This document shows positions 36,879 through 44,885 of a DNA stretch of 64,000 nt, piece after piece. The stretch is from assembly GCA_031399085.1 (NCBI GenBank), contig JANNOQ010000071.1, positions 1 to 64,000 on the forward strand, given 5' to 3'. Position 1 is the stretch's first letter. Each line of letters opens with the position of its first letter. The notes under the pieces were generated by a model. That model ran no database searches, was not told where the DNA came from, and saw nothing but the letters and a program-made list of their open reading frames with translations. Made by a program: the position numbers and the translations under genes. The DNA comes from R-RK-3 sp031399085. Lineage in GTDB: Bacteria > Pseudomonadota > Alphaproteobacteria > Rhizobiales > Rhodomicrobiaceae.

Positions 36879-37622
36879 ATGCCGACGTCGCTGACGCTGC
36901 CAAGCCGCCCGGGTTGCGCCCGGCCGAATGTGATTCCGTGGCTGCAACCCGCGCCCGCGCTCGATCCTGCGCGGCGGCTTGCCTCGGGCTTTCACGAACT
37001 GCTTGGCGCGGCGGCGGGCGACGAGGCGCTGGCGCTTGGCTTTGCCTTTTCGTTGGCGGCGCGGGCGTCGGGTGGGACGGGCAAAAGCCTGTGTTTTTGC
37101 GGCGCGGGCGGCGAGGAGCAGGAGCGCGGCCAGCTTTATGGGCATGGCCTTGCCGCTCTCGGCATCGCGCCGGACCGGATGGTGATGATCGCCGCCCCGA
37201 ACGAAAAAGATCTGCTCTGGACGCTCGAAGAGGCGGTCGCATCGGGGGCATTCGGCGCGGTTGTCGGCAGCCTCGCGGCCAAAGAGCGGCACTACAGTTT
37301 CGCGGCGAGCCGCCGCCTGAAATTACGCGCCGCCGCAAAGCAGACGCCGCTGTTCCTCCTCCGCCACAGGTCTTGCGGCGGGGCGACGGCCGCGCATGGC
37401 CGTTGGCGCGTATCGTCGCTGCCGAGCCGGTCCGAGGGCGCGCACGCCGGTTACAATTTGCTGGGACCGCCCCGGCTGCGCCTTAGCCTCGAACGCATGG
37501 GCGGTCTGCCGCCGCAGGAATGGGAGATGGAGCTCGATGTCACGCGTGATTTCGATATGGCTGCCCTTCTGGAGAACCGACCGGCTCGAAAGGCCGGCAA
37601 GCGGCGGCGTCCGGCTGCATGA
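36879..37622 (+). CDS. imuA: SOS mutasome protein ImuA
   Basis: The 247-residue protein is a RecA/SulA-like ATPase-fold component of translesion synthesis. It has SGFHELLGAAAGDEALALGF, LCFCGAGGEEQERGQLYGHG, DLLWTLEEAVASGAFGAVVG and the C-terminal LSLERMGGLPPQEWEMELDV, all typical of alphaproteobacterial ImuA. It overlaps imuB by 86 nt (37537-37622) in another frame. The LexA box upstream and the following imuB-dnaE2 place it in the mutagenic repair cassette. Confidence 0.88.
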   Translation: MPTSLTLPSRPGCARPNVIPWLQPAPALDPARRLASGFHELLGAAAGDEALALGFAFSLAARASGGTGKSLCFCGAGGEEQERGQLYGHGLAALGIAPDRMVMIAAPNEKDLLWTLEEAVASGAFGAVVGSLAAKERHYSFAASRRLKLRAAAKQTPLFLLRHRSCGGATAAHGRWRVSSLPSRSEGAHAGYNLLGPPRLRLSLERMGGLPPQEWEMELDVTRDFDMAALLENRPARKAGKRRRPAA

Positions 37623-39081
37623 GGCCTCGCCTTTTGCGGTGATTGCTAAGGGCAAGGGCGGCAAGCGCCTCCTGGCACTCAACGCCGCCGCGCGCGAGGC
37701 CGGATTGCGCGCCGGAATGCTGGTCACCGATGCGAGCGCGATGCTGCCGTCCCTCGCCGTCGCCGCCCATGACAGCCAAGCGGAATGGGAGGAGCTGACA
37801 CGGCTCGCGGCCTCTTGCAACCGCTTCAGTCCCTGGACCGCCCCCGACGAACCGGACGGCATCTGGATCGAGGCCACCGGCCTTGCGCATCTGTACGGAG
37901 GCGAGGAGCCGTTGCTATACGCCGTTCTCGGCTATCTGCACAATCTCGGCTTTGCCGCGCGCGGCGCTATAGCCGGAACGGCCGGCGCGGCATGGGGGAT
38001 GGCGCGCTATTCCAAAGCTGTGGCCACCAGCGTGCCGCCAGAGGAGGAAGCCCGCGCCATCACCCCTCTACCCGTCAAGGCGCTGCGGATCGACCCGGAC
38101 AGCGCCGCGCTGCTCAACAGGCTGGGGCTGAAAACCATCGGCCAGATCCTCGACATCCCGCGCGCCAGTCTCAGGGCGCGGCTCGGCAAGGCGATCACCT
38201 GCCGTCTCGATCAGGCGCTCGGCAAGCAGGGCGAGGCGCTGTCGCCGCTGATGCCGGAGCCGGTTTATGCCGCGCGCATCGAGTTCGCCGACCCGCTCAC
38301 CGTCTTTGAAGGGCTGGAGCAAACCGTGCGCATCCTGATCGGCAGCGTCGCCGAAAAGCTGAAAGCCGACGGCAAAGGCGCGCGCCGCTTTAGCCTCATG
38401 CTGTTCGACACGCAGAATGGCTCGACGAAATTGAGCGTCCGCATGGCAAAAGCGAGTTGCGAGGCCAAACATATCGCCCGGGTTTTCAAGGAAAGGCTGA
38501 GCGCGCTCGAAGGCCGGTTCGACGCCAGCCTGGGTTTCGATGCGGCCGCGCTTTACGCCATGCGCGCCGAGCCGCTGCAAAATCAGCAAACGGATATGCT
38601 GGGCAGTGCTTCCGATGATGGGGGAGACGGCGAGCGCATCGCGCAATTTCTCGACCGGGTGACGGCGCGGCTCGGCGAGAAGGCCGCCACGCGCTTTGCC
38701 TTCGAGGAGAGCCATTGGCCCGAACGCGCCTCAAGCCACGCCCCCGCCACCGCATCGGCTCAAGCTGCCGCCGCTCCGGCGCTGTCATTGCCGCGCCCTC
38801 TTATGGTGCTGCCGCGGCCGGAGCCGATTGCCGTGATCGCCGTTGTGCCGGACTATCCGCCGCGCAAATTCGTCTGGCGCCGCTGCCACCACACCATTGC
38901 CAGGGCCGAGGGGCCGGAGCGGATTTCGCCCGAATGGTGGCGCGGAGAGGAAAAGGCCCCGCCCGCGCGCGACTATTATGTGGTCGAGGATGAGGCGGGA
39001 CGGCGCTTTTGGCTCTATCGCGAGGGCGTCTACGGCAAGAGTGAGCACCAGCGCTGGTTCATGCACGGGCTCTTTCCGTGA
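37537..39081 (+). CDS. imuB: ImuB, Y-family polymerase-like protein
   Basis: The 514-residue protein starts MSRVISIWLPFWRTDRLERP and is a catalytically degenerate Y-family polymerase that bridges DnaE2 and the sliding clamp. Visible regions are AREAGLRAGMLVTDASAMLP, GIWIEATGLAHLYGGEEPLL (where active Y polymerases have acidic metal ligands), LGLKTIGQILDIPRASLRAR and the C-terminal RPLMVLPRPEPIAVIAVVPD followed by YPPRKFVWRR, typical of ImuB. The frame extends upstream to 37396 inside imuA; the ATG at 37537 fits the family N-terminus. The stop overlaps the dnaE2 GTG by 4 nt. Confidence 0.9.
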   Translation: MSRVISIWLPFWRTDRLERPASGGVRLHEASPFAVIAKGKGGKRLLALNAAAREAGLRAGMLVTDASAMLPSLAVAAHDSQAEWEELTRLAASCNRFSPWTAPDEPDGIWIEATGLAHLYGGEEPLLYAVLGYLHNLGFAARGAIAGTAGAAWGMARYSKAVATSVPPEEEARAITPLPVKALRIDPDSAALLNRLGLKTIGQILDIPRASLRARLGKAITCRLDQALGKQGEALSPLMPEPVYAARIEFADPLTVFEGLEQTVRILIGSVAEKLKADGKGARRFSLMLFDTQNGSTKLSVRMAKASCEAKHIARVFKERLSALEGRFDASLGFDAAALYAMRAEPLQNQQTDMLGSASDDGGDGERIAQFLDRVTARLGEKAATRFAFEESHWPERASSHAPATASAQAAAAPALSLPRPLMVLPRPEPIAVIAVVPDYPPRKFVWRRCHHTIARAEGPERISPEWWRGEEKAPPARDYYVVEDEAGRRFWLYREGVYGKSEHQRWFMHGLFP

Positions 39082-42000
39082 CCGCCTATGCCGAGCTGGT
39101 CGCGGCCAGCAATTTCAGCTTTCTGCGCGGCGCATCGCGGCCGGAGGAACTGGCCGCCGCCGCCGCCGCACTCGGCTACAAGGCGCTCGCCATTTGCGAC
39201 CGCAATACGGTCGCCGGCGTCGTGCGCGCGCACAAGCCCGCCAAGCAACTCGGCCTGAAATACATTCCCGGCTGCCGCCTTGTTTTGCAGGACTCGCTCC
39301 ACGACGTCGCCCCGGCCTTTGAGCCGGGGCCTACTCGCATCTCCGCCGGCACGGTGAATGAAGATCGGCGAGTGGGTCCCGGCTCGAAGGCCGGGACGAC
39401 GAAGAAGGCGGGGTTAGAGATCGCCTGCCTGCCTACGGATCGGACCGCCTGGGGACAACTCTGCCGCCTGCTCACAACCGGCAATCGCCGCGCGCCCAAG
39501 GCCGAATGCTATCTCTGGCTTGACGATCTGGTGCGCCACGGCGAGGGGCAAATCCTTATTCTGCTGCCGCCTTGGGACGCGCCCTCGCGGGGGTTCGCCG
39601 AAGCCGCGCACAAACTGGCAAACCGGTTTCCCGGTCATGTCTTCATCGGCGCGGCGCTTGCTTTCGACGGGCAGGACGCCAGACGGCTGGCGCGGCTGGC
39701 CAAGCTCGCCGCCGAAACCGGCGCGCCGATGGTTGCCATCGGCGACAGCCTCTATCACGTCTCCGCCCGCAAACCCTTGCAGGATGTGCTCACCTGCATC
39801 CGCGAAAAATGCACGATTTCCGAGGCAGGCTACCGGCTTCAGCGCAATGCCGAGCGCCATCTCAAAAGCCTGGCCGAAATCGCACGGCTCCATGCCGGCT
39901 ATGAAGACGCCGTCGCGCGCAGCGTTGAGATCGCGTCCCGTTGCCGCTTTTCCCTCGACGATCTTGCCTATGAATATCCAGACGAGCCTTGCGAGCCCTT
40001 CGCCTCGCCGCAGGATGCCCTGGCCTATTACACGGCGGAGGGGCTGAAACGGCATTACCCGCAAGGCGCGCCGGATAAGGTTGAAAAGCAGGTCGGCCAC
40101 GAACTGGAACTGATCGACAGGCTTGGCTATGCCCGCTATTTTCTGACGGTTTACGACCTTGTTCGCTTCGCCCGATCGAGGGATATTCTCTGCCAGGGAC
40201 GCGGTTCGGCCGCTAATTCCACCGTCTGCTATTGCCTCGGGATCACCGGCGTCAATCCGAGTGAGATCGACCTCTTATTCGAGCGCTTCATCTCCGCCGC
40301 GCGGGGCGAGCCGCCCGATATCGACGTCGATTTCGAGCATGAGCGGCGCGAGGAAGTGATCCAGCATGTCTATGAGAAATATGGCCGCGACCGCGCCGGG
40401 ATCGTCGCCACCGTCATCACTTACCGCGCCAAAAGCGCTATCCGCGAGGTCGGCAAGGCGCTGGGGCTTTCAGAGGAGGTGATCGGTGCGCTGTCGGGCA
40501 TGATGTGGTGGTGGTCGTCAAACGGCGTGGAAGAAAAGCACATCCGCGAAATCGGCCTCGATCCGGGCGACCGCAATTTGCGCCTCGCCGTCCGCCTGGC
40601 ACGCGAGCTGACCGGCTTCCCGCGCCATCTCAGCCAGCATACGGGCGGCTTCGTCATCACCCGGGGGTCGCTCGAAGAGATCGTGCCGATTGGCAACGCC
40701 GCCATGCCTGAGCGCACCTTCATCGAATGGGACAAGGATGATCTCGATCAGCTCGGCCTGCTCAAGATCGACGTGCTGGCGCTCGGAATGCTGACCTGCA
40801 TCCGCAAAGGCTTTCAGCTTCTGAAGGCGCTCTACGGCAAAGAACACACGCTGACCGGCATCCCCTGGGACGACCCAAAAGTCTACGACATGATCTGCAA
40901 AGCCGACACGGTCGGCGTGTTTCAAATCGAGAGCCGGGCGCAAATGTCGATGCTGCCGCGCCTCAAGCCGCGCAAATTCTACGATCTCGTCATCGAAGTC
41001 GCCATTGTCCGCCCCGGCCCGATTCAGGGCGACATGGTGCATCCCTATCTGCGCCGCCGCGACGGCAAGGAGGAGGTGGATTATCCGAGCAAGGAGCTGG
41101 AGGCGGTGCTCGGCAAGACGCTCGGCGTGCCGCTGTTTCAGGAGCAGGCGATGAAGATCGCCATTGTCGCGGGCGGTTTTACGCCGGACGAGGCCGACCA
41201 GCTTCGCCGCGCCATGGCCACCTTCCGCCATTCGGGCACCATCAAGACTTTCGGCGAAAGGCTTGTCGAGGGGATGAAGCGCAACGGCTATGACGCCGAT
41301 TTTGCTGAGCGCTGCTTCCGCCAGATCGAGGGCTTCGGCGAATATGGTTTTCCCGAGAGCCACGCGGCAAGCTTTGCGCTGCTCGTCTATGTTTCCTCCT
41401 GGATCAAATGCCACCACCCGGACGTCTTTGCCTGCGCGCTGCTCAACGCCCAGCCGATGGGCTTTTATGCACCCGCGCAGATCGTGCGCGATTTCCGCGA
41501 TCATCGGGGCGAGGCGCGGGAAGTGGATATCAATCACAGTTTTTGGGATTGCACTTTGGAGAGACGTGCGGGAATTCAAGCATTCTTGCGCTCCCCCCTT
41601 GCGGGAGAGGGCTCCCGCCGCAGGCGGGTGGGTGACGGGTATGTGCCTATCGGTGAGACCGAGCCCCCTCACCCGGCGCTGCGCGCCGCCCTCTCCCGAA
41701 GGCGAACACTTGTCGTCCGCCGTAAAGGCTCACGACTGGGGAGAGAGCAAGAGCCAGCGCACGCCTTGCGGCTCGGCTTCCGGCTGGCGAAGGGGCTCAG
41801 CATCGACGATGCGGACGCCATCGTGAACGCGCGCGCGGATGGCTACACATCGCTCGACGATTTCGCCGCCCGCACCCGCCTTCCCGTCCGCAAGCTGAAA
41901 ATTCTCGCCGAAGCCGACGCCTTCCGCTCCATCGGCCTCGACCGGCGGGCCGCGCTCTGGGCCGTCTCGCGCTATGCCGAGACCGGCACGCCCGCCGCGC

Positions 42001-42632
42001 TTCTTGAAAGCCTGCCGCTGTTCGCTGCCACGGCGAGCCCGCCGCTTGCCCGCGAGGCCGACGTGGCGCTGCCGCGTATGGCGCTCGGCGAGCATGTGCT
42101 GGCCGATTACATCGCCCTGCGCATGTCGGTGAAGGCGCATCCGATGGCGCTGCTCAGGGAGGATTTCCAGCCAAAAGGCTATCTACAATCGGCCCAGCTG
42201 CGCGACATTCCCTCGGGCCGCATCGTCAAAGTGGCGGGTATTGTCCTCATCCGCCAAAGGCCCGGAACTGCGTCCGGGGTGATCTTCGCAACGCTGGAGG
42301 ACGAGACCGGCATCGCCAACATCATCATCTGGCCGAAAATCTTCGAGCAATACCGGCGCATCGTGCTCGGCGCGCGGCTGCTCGGGGTGCGCGGCCAGCT
42401 CCAGAGCGAGCAGGGGGTGATTCATGTCATCGCGCGCGAGCTGTTCGACATGAGCGGGCATCTAGCGGGCCTTGCCGAAAAAGCCCCCGCCGCTGGGGAT
42501 TTCCTTTCACCCGGCGACGAGGTCCGCCGTTCGGTCGAGGACGATCCTCGTGCCCAGAAGGGGCGAAACCCGATATCGCATAACGACGCGCTCGTGGCAC
42601 AGACCTTGCCGAAAGGGCGGAATTTTCATTGA
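39078..42632 (+). CDS. dnaE2: Error-prone DNA polymerase DnaE2 with two in-frame palindromic insertions
   Basis: The 1184-residue C-family polymerase starts with GTG (GTGACCGCC, overlapping the imuB TGA) at MTAYAELVAASNFSFLRGAS. The PHP domain, the catalytic PPDIDVDFEHERREEVIQHV (about 410-430) and the C-terminal OB region (IVKVAGIVLIRQRPGTASGV) are present. It synthesises across lesions after SOS induction. Two stretches look foreign: residues about 73-113 (SLHDVAPAFEPGPTRISAGT and on) and about 833-892 (FLRSPLAGEGSRRRRVGDGY and on). Each is encoded by a palindromic DNA repeat that keeps the frame. Flanking sequence reads through smoothly (GCRLVLQD before, PTDRTAWGQLCRLL after; WDCTLERRAG before, ALRLGFRLAKGL after), so the protein is otherwise complete and somewhat longer than usual. 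Confidence 0.95.
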   Translation: MTAYAELVAASNFSFLRGASRPEELAAAAAALGYKALAICDRNTVAGVVRAHKPAKQLGLKYIPGCRLVLQDSLHDVAPAFEPGPTRISAGTVNEDRRVGPGSKAGTTKKAGLEIACLPTDRTAWGQLCRLLTTGNRRAPKAECYLWLDDLVRHGEGQILILLPPWDAPSRGFAEAAHKLANRFPGHVFIGAALAFDGQDARRLARLAKLAAETGAPMVAIGDSLYHVSARKPLQDVLTCIREKCTISEAGYRLQRNAERHLKSLAEIARLHAGYEDAVARSVEIASRCRFSLDDLAYEYPDEPCEPFASPQDALAYYTAEGLKRHYPQGAPDKVEKQVGHELELIDRLGYARYFLTVYDLVRFARSRDILCQGRGSAANSTVCYCLGITGVNPSEIDLLFERFISAARGEPPDIDVDFEHERREEVIQHVYEKYGRDRAGIVATVITYRAKSAIREVGKALGLSEEVIGALSGMMWWWSSNGVEEKHIREIGLDPGDRNLRLAVRLARELTGFPRHLSQHTGGFVITRGSLEEIVPIGNAAMPERTFIEWDKDDLDQLGLLKIDVLALGMLTCIRKGFQLLKALYGKEHTLTGIPWDDPKVYDMICKADTVGVFQIESRAQMSMLPRLKPRKFYDLVIEVAIVRPGPIQGDMVHPYLRRRDGKEEVDYPSKELEAVLGKTLGVPLFQEQAMKIAIVAGGFTPDEADQLRRAMATFRHSGTIKTFGERLVEGMKRNGYDADFAERCFRQIEGFGEYGFPESHAASFALLVYVSSWIKCHHPDVFACALLNAQPMGFYAPAQIVRDFRDHRGEAREVDINHSFWDCTLERRAGIQAFLRSPLAGEGSRRRRVGDGYVPIGETEPPHPALRAALSRRRTLVVRRKGSRLGREQEPAHALRLGFRLAKGLSIDDADAIVNARADGYTSLDDFAARTRLPVRKLKILAEADAFRSIGLDRRAALWAVSRYAETGTPAALLESLPLFAATASPPLAREADVALPRMALGEHVLADYIALRMSVKAHPMALLREDFQPKGYLQSAQLRDIPSGRIVKVAGIVLIRQRPGTASGVIFATLEDETGIANIIIWPKIFEQYRRIVLGARLLGVRGQLQSEQGVIHVIARELFDMSGHLAGLAEKAPAAGDFLSPGDEVRRSVEDDPRAQKGRNPISHNDALVAQTLPKGRNFH
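39305..39401. repeat. Palindromic repeat inserted in frame in dnaE2 (copy 1)
   Basis: Two 34-nt arms (39305-39338 and 39368-39401) are inverted repeats with four mismatches; the arm core is CCCGGCCTTTGAGCCGGG against CCCGGCTCGAAGGCCGGG. The loop is 29 nt. The element is translated as residues about 76-108, in a region of DnaE2 that normally runs directly from the CRLVL strand to PTDRxAWG. The type resembles palindromic repeats spread in many Hyphomicrobiales genomes, but other copies are not in this window. Confidence 0.8.
41591..41745. repeat. Palindromic repeat inserted in frame in dnaE2 (copy 2, different family)
   Basis: The segment has inner arms CGGGAGAGGG (41602-41611) and CCCTCTCCCG (41689-41698), with further complementary parts GGGTGACGGG (41630-41639) against CCCCCTCACCC (41664-41673). 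It resembles the abundant CTCCCCCTTGCGGGAGAGGG / GGTGAGGGGG repeats of proteobacteria. It is read as SPLAGEGSRRRRVGDGYVPI and the following 35 or so residues of DnaE2, which have no counterpart in ordinary DnaE2. Confidence 0.75.
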
Positions 42633-42690
42633 TTTGGCATAGCACGCGTCCGCCGCAGGCCGATCGCGCGTCACAGGCGGCGTTGGCGCG

Positions 42691-43077
42691 CTACGCTTTC
42701 ACCAATTCAAGCTTGCGTTTGTCGAAGATGCCCAGGACGCGGCACAGCTCATGCCCACGTTTGAGAATGAGGCCAGTTGTCGCGATGACGCTATATGCCC
42801 CCTGTTTTCGCGCCAGCTTGGGGTTCTTTTCAATCCGGTAAATCGGTGCTTCGGCCGTTCGCCGGAACACCGAAAACACGGCGCGGTCGCGAAGCATGTC
42901 GATGGCGTAATCGCGCCATTCGCCCTCCGCGACCCGCCGCCCATAGATCGACAGAAGCTGATCGAGCTCGTGGCGGTTGAAGCTGATGATCTGCGGCCGC
43001 CCGAATGACGGCTGGGCGCCCGGCTGGATGAAGCCCTCTCCAGCAGGGCGGAAAACTATTGGCTCTACTTCGCTCAT
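42691..43077 (-). CDS. DUF2794 family protein
   Basis: The 128-residue protein matches the alphaproteobacterial DUF2794 family: IISFNRHELDQLLSIYGRRV, AEGEWRDYAIDMLRDRAVFS, VFRRTAEAPIYRIEKNPKLA and RKQGAYSVIATTGLILKRGH, in the family's usual order and length. The function is unknown; it is cytoplasmic. It is convergent with dnaE2 and divergent from a possible 40-residue gene at 43119. Confidence 0.92.
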   Translation of the reverse strand: MSEVEPIVFRPAGEGFIQPGAQPSFGRPQIISFNRHELDQLLSIYGRRVAEGEWRDYAIDMLRDRAVFSVFRRTAEAPIYRIEKNPKLARKQGAYSVIATTGLILKRGHELCRVLGIFDKRKLELVKA

Positions 43078-43118
43078 CGCGCCTCCCGATCGTACAAAAC
43101 CTGTATCATCGGGGCCGA

Positions 43119-43241
43119 ATGAGCAAAGATCAAGCTCTAGATGGCGTGAGCGATCCCAGACGAAAGTTCTTATCCAGCGGTGAGTTGCGCGCCGCTTTGA
43201 AGACCGTGCTTAACTACGCGGCGCAACCCTCCAAGGCTTGA
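43119..43241 (+). CDS. Possible 40-residue protein
   Basis: ATG at 43119 gives MSKDQALDGVSDPRRKFLSS followed by GELRAALKTVLNYAAQPSKA. Evidence is weak: a charged N-terminus, an amphipathic second half and a GGGG tract close to the start. It ends about 35 nt before the RNA promoter. No family is recognised, and it may be chance. Confidence 0.3.
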   Translation: MSKDQALDGVSDPRRKFLSSGELRAALKTVLNYAAQPSKA

Positions 43242-43278
43242 GTTTTTGCGCGTCAAACAATCACGAAAGCGCCCAAGT

Positions 43279-43308
43279 TTGCCCTTGGCGATGCCTTATT
43301 GCTACATA
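43279..43308 (+). promoter_or_regulatory. Promoter of the structured RNA
   Basis: TTGCCC (43279-43284) and TACATA (43303-43308) with an 18-nt spacer resemble a housekeeping promoter. Initiation would fall near 43315-43316, a few bases before the first stem of the RNA. Confidence 0.55.
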
Positions 43309-43315
43309 CAATAAA

Positions 43316-43464
43316 GAAAGTTGTCTCAGTCCCCGGTCTCAAGTTCCGAGGCATCGGTTCAAGCCCCCGCCCCCCGGGGACTTTCCTCTGGTCGGGGCCT
43401 GAGGCAACGGTGTTCCCCAAAAGTGTGACTTTGGCGAGCCTTAACCGGCTCGCCATTTTTCTTT
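43316..43464 (+). ncRNA. Structured non-coding RNA candidate (possibly 6S-like)
   Basis: A segment of about 150 nt has its own promoter and a strong terminator and no protein frame. The closing stem GTTGTCTCAG (43320-43329) / CTGAGGCAAC (43399-43408) pairs over 10 positions with one G:U. An inner stem AGTCCCCGG (43328-43336) / CCGGGGACT (43374-43382) is perfect, and the same CCCC can instead pair with GGGG at 43394-43397 to extend the outer stem. Size and a long, partly open rod with CAGTCCCC would fit 6S RNA (ssrS), but I cannot confirm the family. Downstream lies an ACT-like gene on the other strand. Confidence 0.55.
43433..43464 (+). terminator. Rho-independent terminator of the structured RNA
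   Basis: A perfect 8-bp stem GGCGAGCC / GGCTCGCC with loop TTAACC is followed by ATTTTTCTTT. Confidence 0.9.
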
Positions 43465-43470
43465 GTGGCG

Positions 43471-43782
43471 TCAGCCCTCAGCGACGGTCAGGACCGAGTG
43501 CACGCCGATGATCGCGCGGCAACGCGCCGCGAGCGTTTCGGCGGCGCCGGAAGCCAAACCGGCGAAGCGCAGCTCGATCGTCATTTCCTCCCCCATGCCC
43601 TGTTCGGTGGAGGCATGGACGCGATAGGGGACAAGACCATGCTTGGCAAACGGGATAAAGACGCGCGGAAGCAGATCGTAAGCCGCCTCACCTGTCAGAA
43701 AGAAATAGGTCTTAGCGACGGCGTGTTGCGGCTCGGCGGGTGCGTTAGCCGCTTGCGCATAAGGCATGGTGGACGCGGACAT
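43471..43782 (-). CDS. Small ACT-like domain protein
   Basis: The 103-residue protein has a flexible N-terminus (about 1-22) and a domain KTYFFLTGEAAYDLLPRVFI PFAKHGLVPYRVHAS that continues MGEEMTIELRFAGLASGAAE and ends with IIGVHSVLTV. The alternating pattern (strand, helix, strand with PYRVHAS, strand, helix, strand) resembles ACT/IlvM-like regulatory domains. No enzyme partner is adjacent. It is convergent with the RNA, only 7 nt after its terminator. Confidence 0.55.
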   Translation of the reverse strand: MSASTMPYAQAANAPAEPQHAVAKTYFFLTGEAAYDLLPRVFIPFAKHGLVPYRVHASTEQGMGEEMTIELRFAGLASGAAETLAARCRAIIGVHSVLTVAEG

Positions 43783-43939
43783 TGGACTATCCTTGCAGAT
43801 CGAAAATAGAATCGGAAAGCGATATTCCCGGTGCCCTCAGGCGACCGGGCCGCTAATTCGATGTCCGCCGATCATGCAGGATAGGTTGGCCATGCAGCTG
43901 TAGATATCCCAGACGGCCGATCCCTGCAAGCGCCGCGCC

Positions 43940-44053
43940 TAGAGCGGGATGAGGGAAAGTGGGTAACGGTTTTCCGCTCGTCATCCCGCTCTAAGTGTAA
44001 AAATTAGATCACTGTTCATGATTTTGGATCAATCCAAAATCATCGTGATCTAA
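43940..44053. repeat. Double palindrome intergenic repeat
   Basis: Two palindromes follow each other. The first has TAGAGCGGGATGA (43940-43952) against TCATCCCGCTCTA (43981-43993), perfect 13-nt arms. The second (44004-44053) has TTAGATCAC against GTGATCTAA at its ends and GATTTTGGAT against ATCCAAAATC inside. This paired unit recalls a dispersed intergenic repeat of Bradyrhizobium/Beijerinckiaceae-type genomes. It fills most of the gap upstream of the mddA-like gene. Confidence 0.75.
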
Positions 44054-44120
44054 GGCGTTGCGGCTCTGGAACATCGAACGCACCTCGCCAGTTCTTACAA
44101 GAGGTGGGAGGATTTCAACC

Positions 44121-44885
44121 ATGGCACAAGCAGTTTCGCGCAACGGCATCTTGCGCTGGGCAGGGCTTCTATACGGCGTGCTCGCCTTTATTATGACCTT
44201 TGCGTTTTTCACCCATTACGTCATTTTCCTCGGCAATCTGCCAAAACTCACCGCGCCCTGGCTGTCGCCGACCGTGGACACCGGCTCCACTATCACCCCG
44301 TTCGCTGCCGCGCTCGTTGATCTGGGACTGGTCGCGCTGTTCGGCCTCCAGCACTCGCTCATGGCGCGGACCGGATTTAAGGCGTGGTGGACCCGAACCG
44401 TGCCGAAAGGGCTTGAGCGCACGACCTATGTGATGGCCGCGAGCATCGTCGGTTTCATCATGGTGATTTTCTGGCAGCCAATTCCAATCGTGATTTGGGA
44501 CGTTTCCGGCGCGATTGAAACAGTGTTTTGGTCGCTTTTCGGGCTTGGCTGGCTGCTGCTTCTCGGCTCCGGGATCAGCTTTAATATTTTCGAGCTGCTC
44601 GGCGTCCGCCAAGCTTGGAATTGGTATCAGGGCCGGCCAACGCCGCCGCTCACCCTCAAGACGCATTGGCTCTACGACTGGATGAAGCACCCCATGTATG
44701 CCGGCTTCCTTCTGGGTGTCTGGATGACCCCGTTTATGACGGTCGGCCATGCGCTGATGGCCAGCGCCTTCACGCTCTACATCCTTATCGCCATGCGCTA
44801 CGAAGAGCGCGATCTCAGCCGGAATTTCGGAGAGGCTTACGAGACTTGGCGGGAGGGGCCGCAGGACGTTCGGCCTCGCCCCTGA
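44121..44885 (+). CDS. mddA: Methanethiol S-methyltransferase-like integral membrane protein (MddA/NnrU-type)
   Basis: The 254-residue membrane protein has five or six hydrophobic segments. FGLQHSLMARTGFKAWWTRT, VPKGLERTTYVMAASIVGFI, FWQPIPIVIWDVSG and HWLYDWMKHPMYAGFLLGVW (SAM-binding isoprenylcysteine-methyltransferase-like part) match MddA, which methylates methanethiol to dimethyl sulfide using SAM. Closely related NnrU-like proteins are an alternative. GGAGG 9-10 nt upstream of the ATG at 44121 fixes the start. The 3' end overlaps gpsA on the other strand by 71 nt. Confidence 0.75.
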   Translation: MAQAVSRNGILRWAGLLYGVLAFIMTFAFFTHYVIFLGNLPKLTAPWLSPTVDTGSTITPFAAALVDLGLVALFGLQHSLMARTGFKAWWTRTVPKGLERTTYVMAASIVGFIMVIFWQPIPIVIWDVSGAIETVFWSLFGLGWLLLLGSGISFNIFELLGVRQAWNWYQGRPTPPLTLKTHWLYDWMKHPMYAGFLLGVWMTPFMTVGHALMASAFTLYILIAMRYEERDLSRNFGEAYETWREGPQDVRPRP

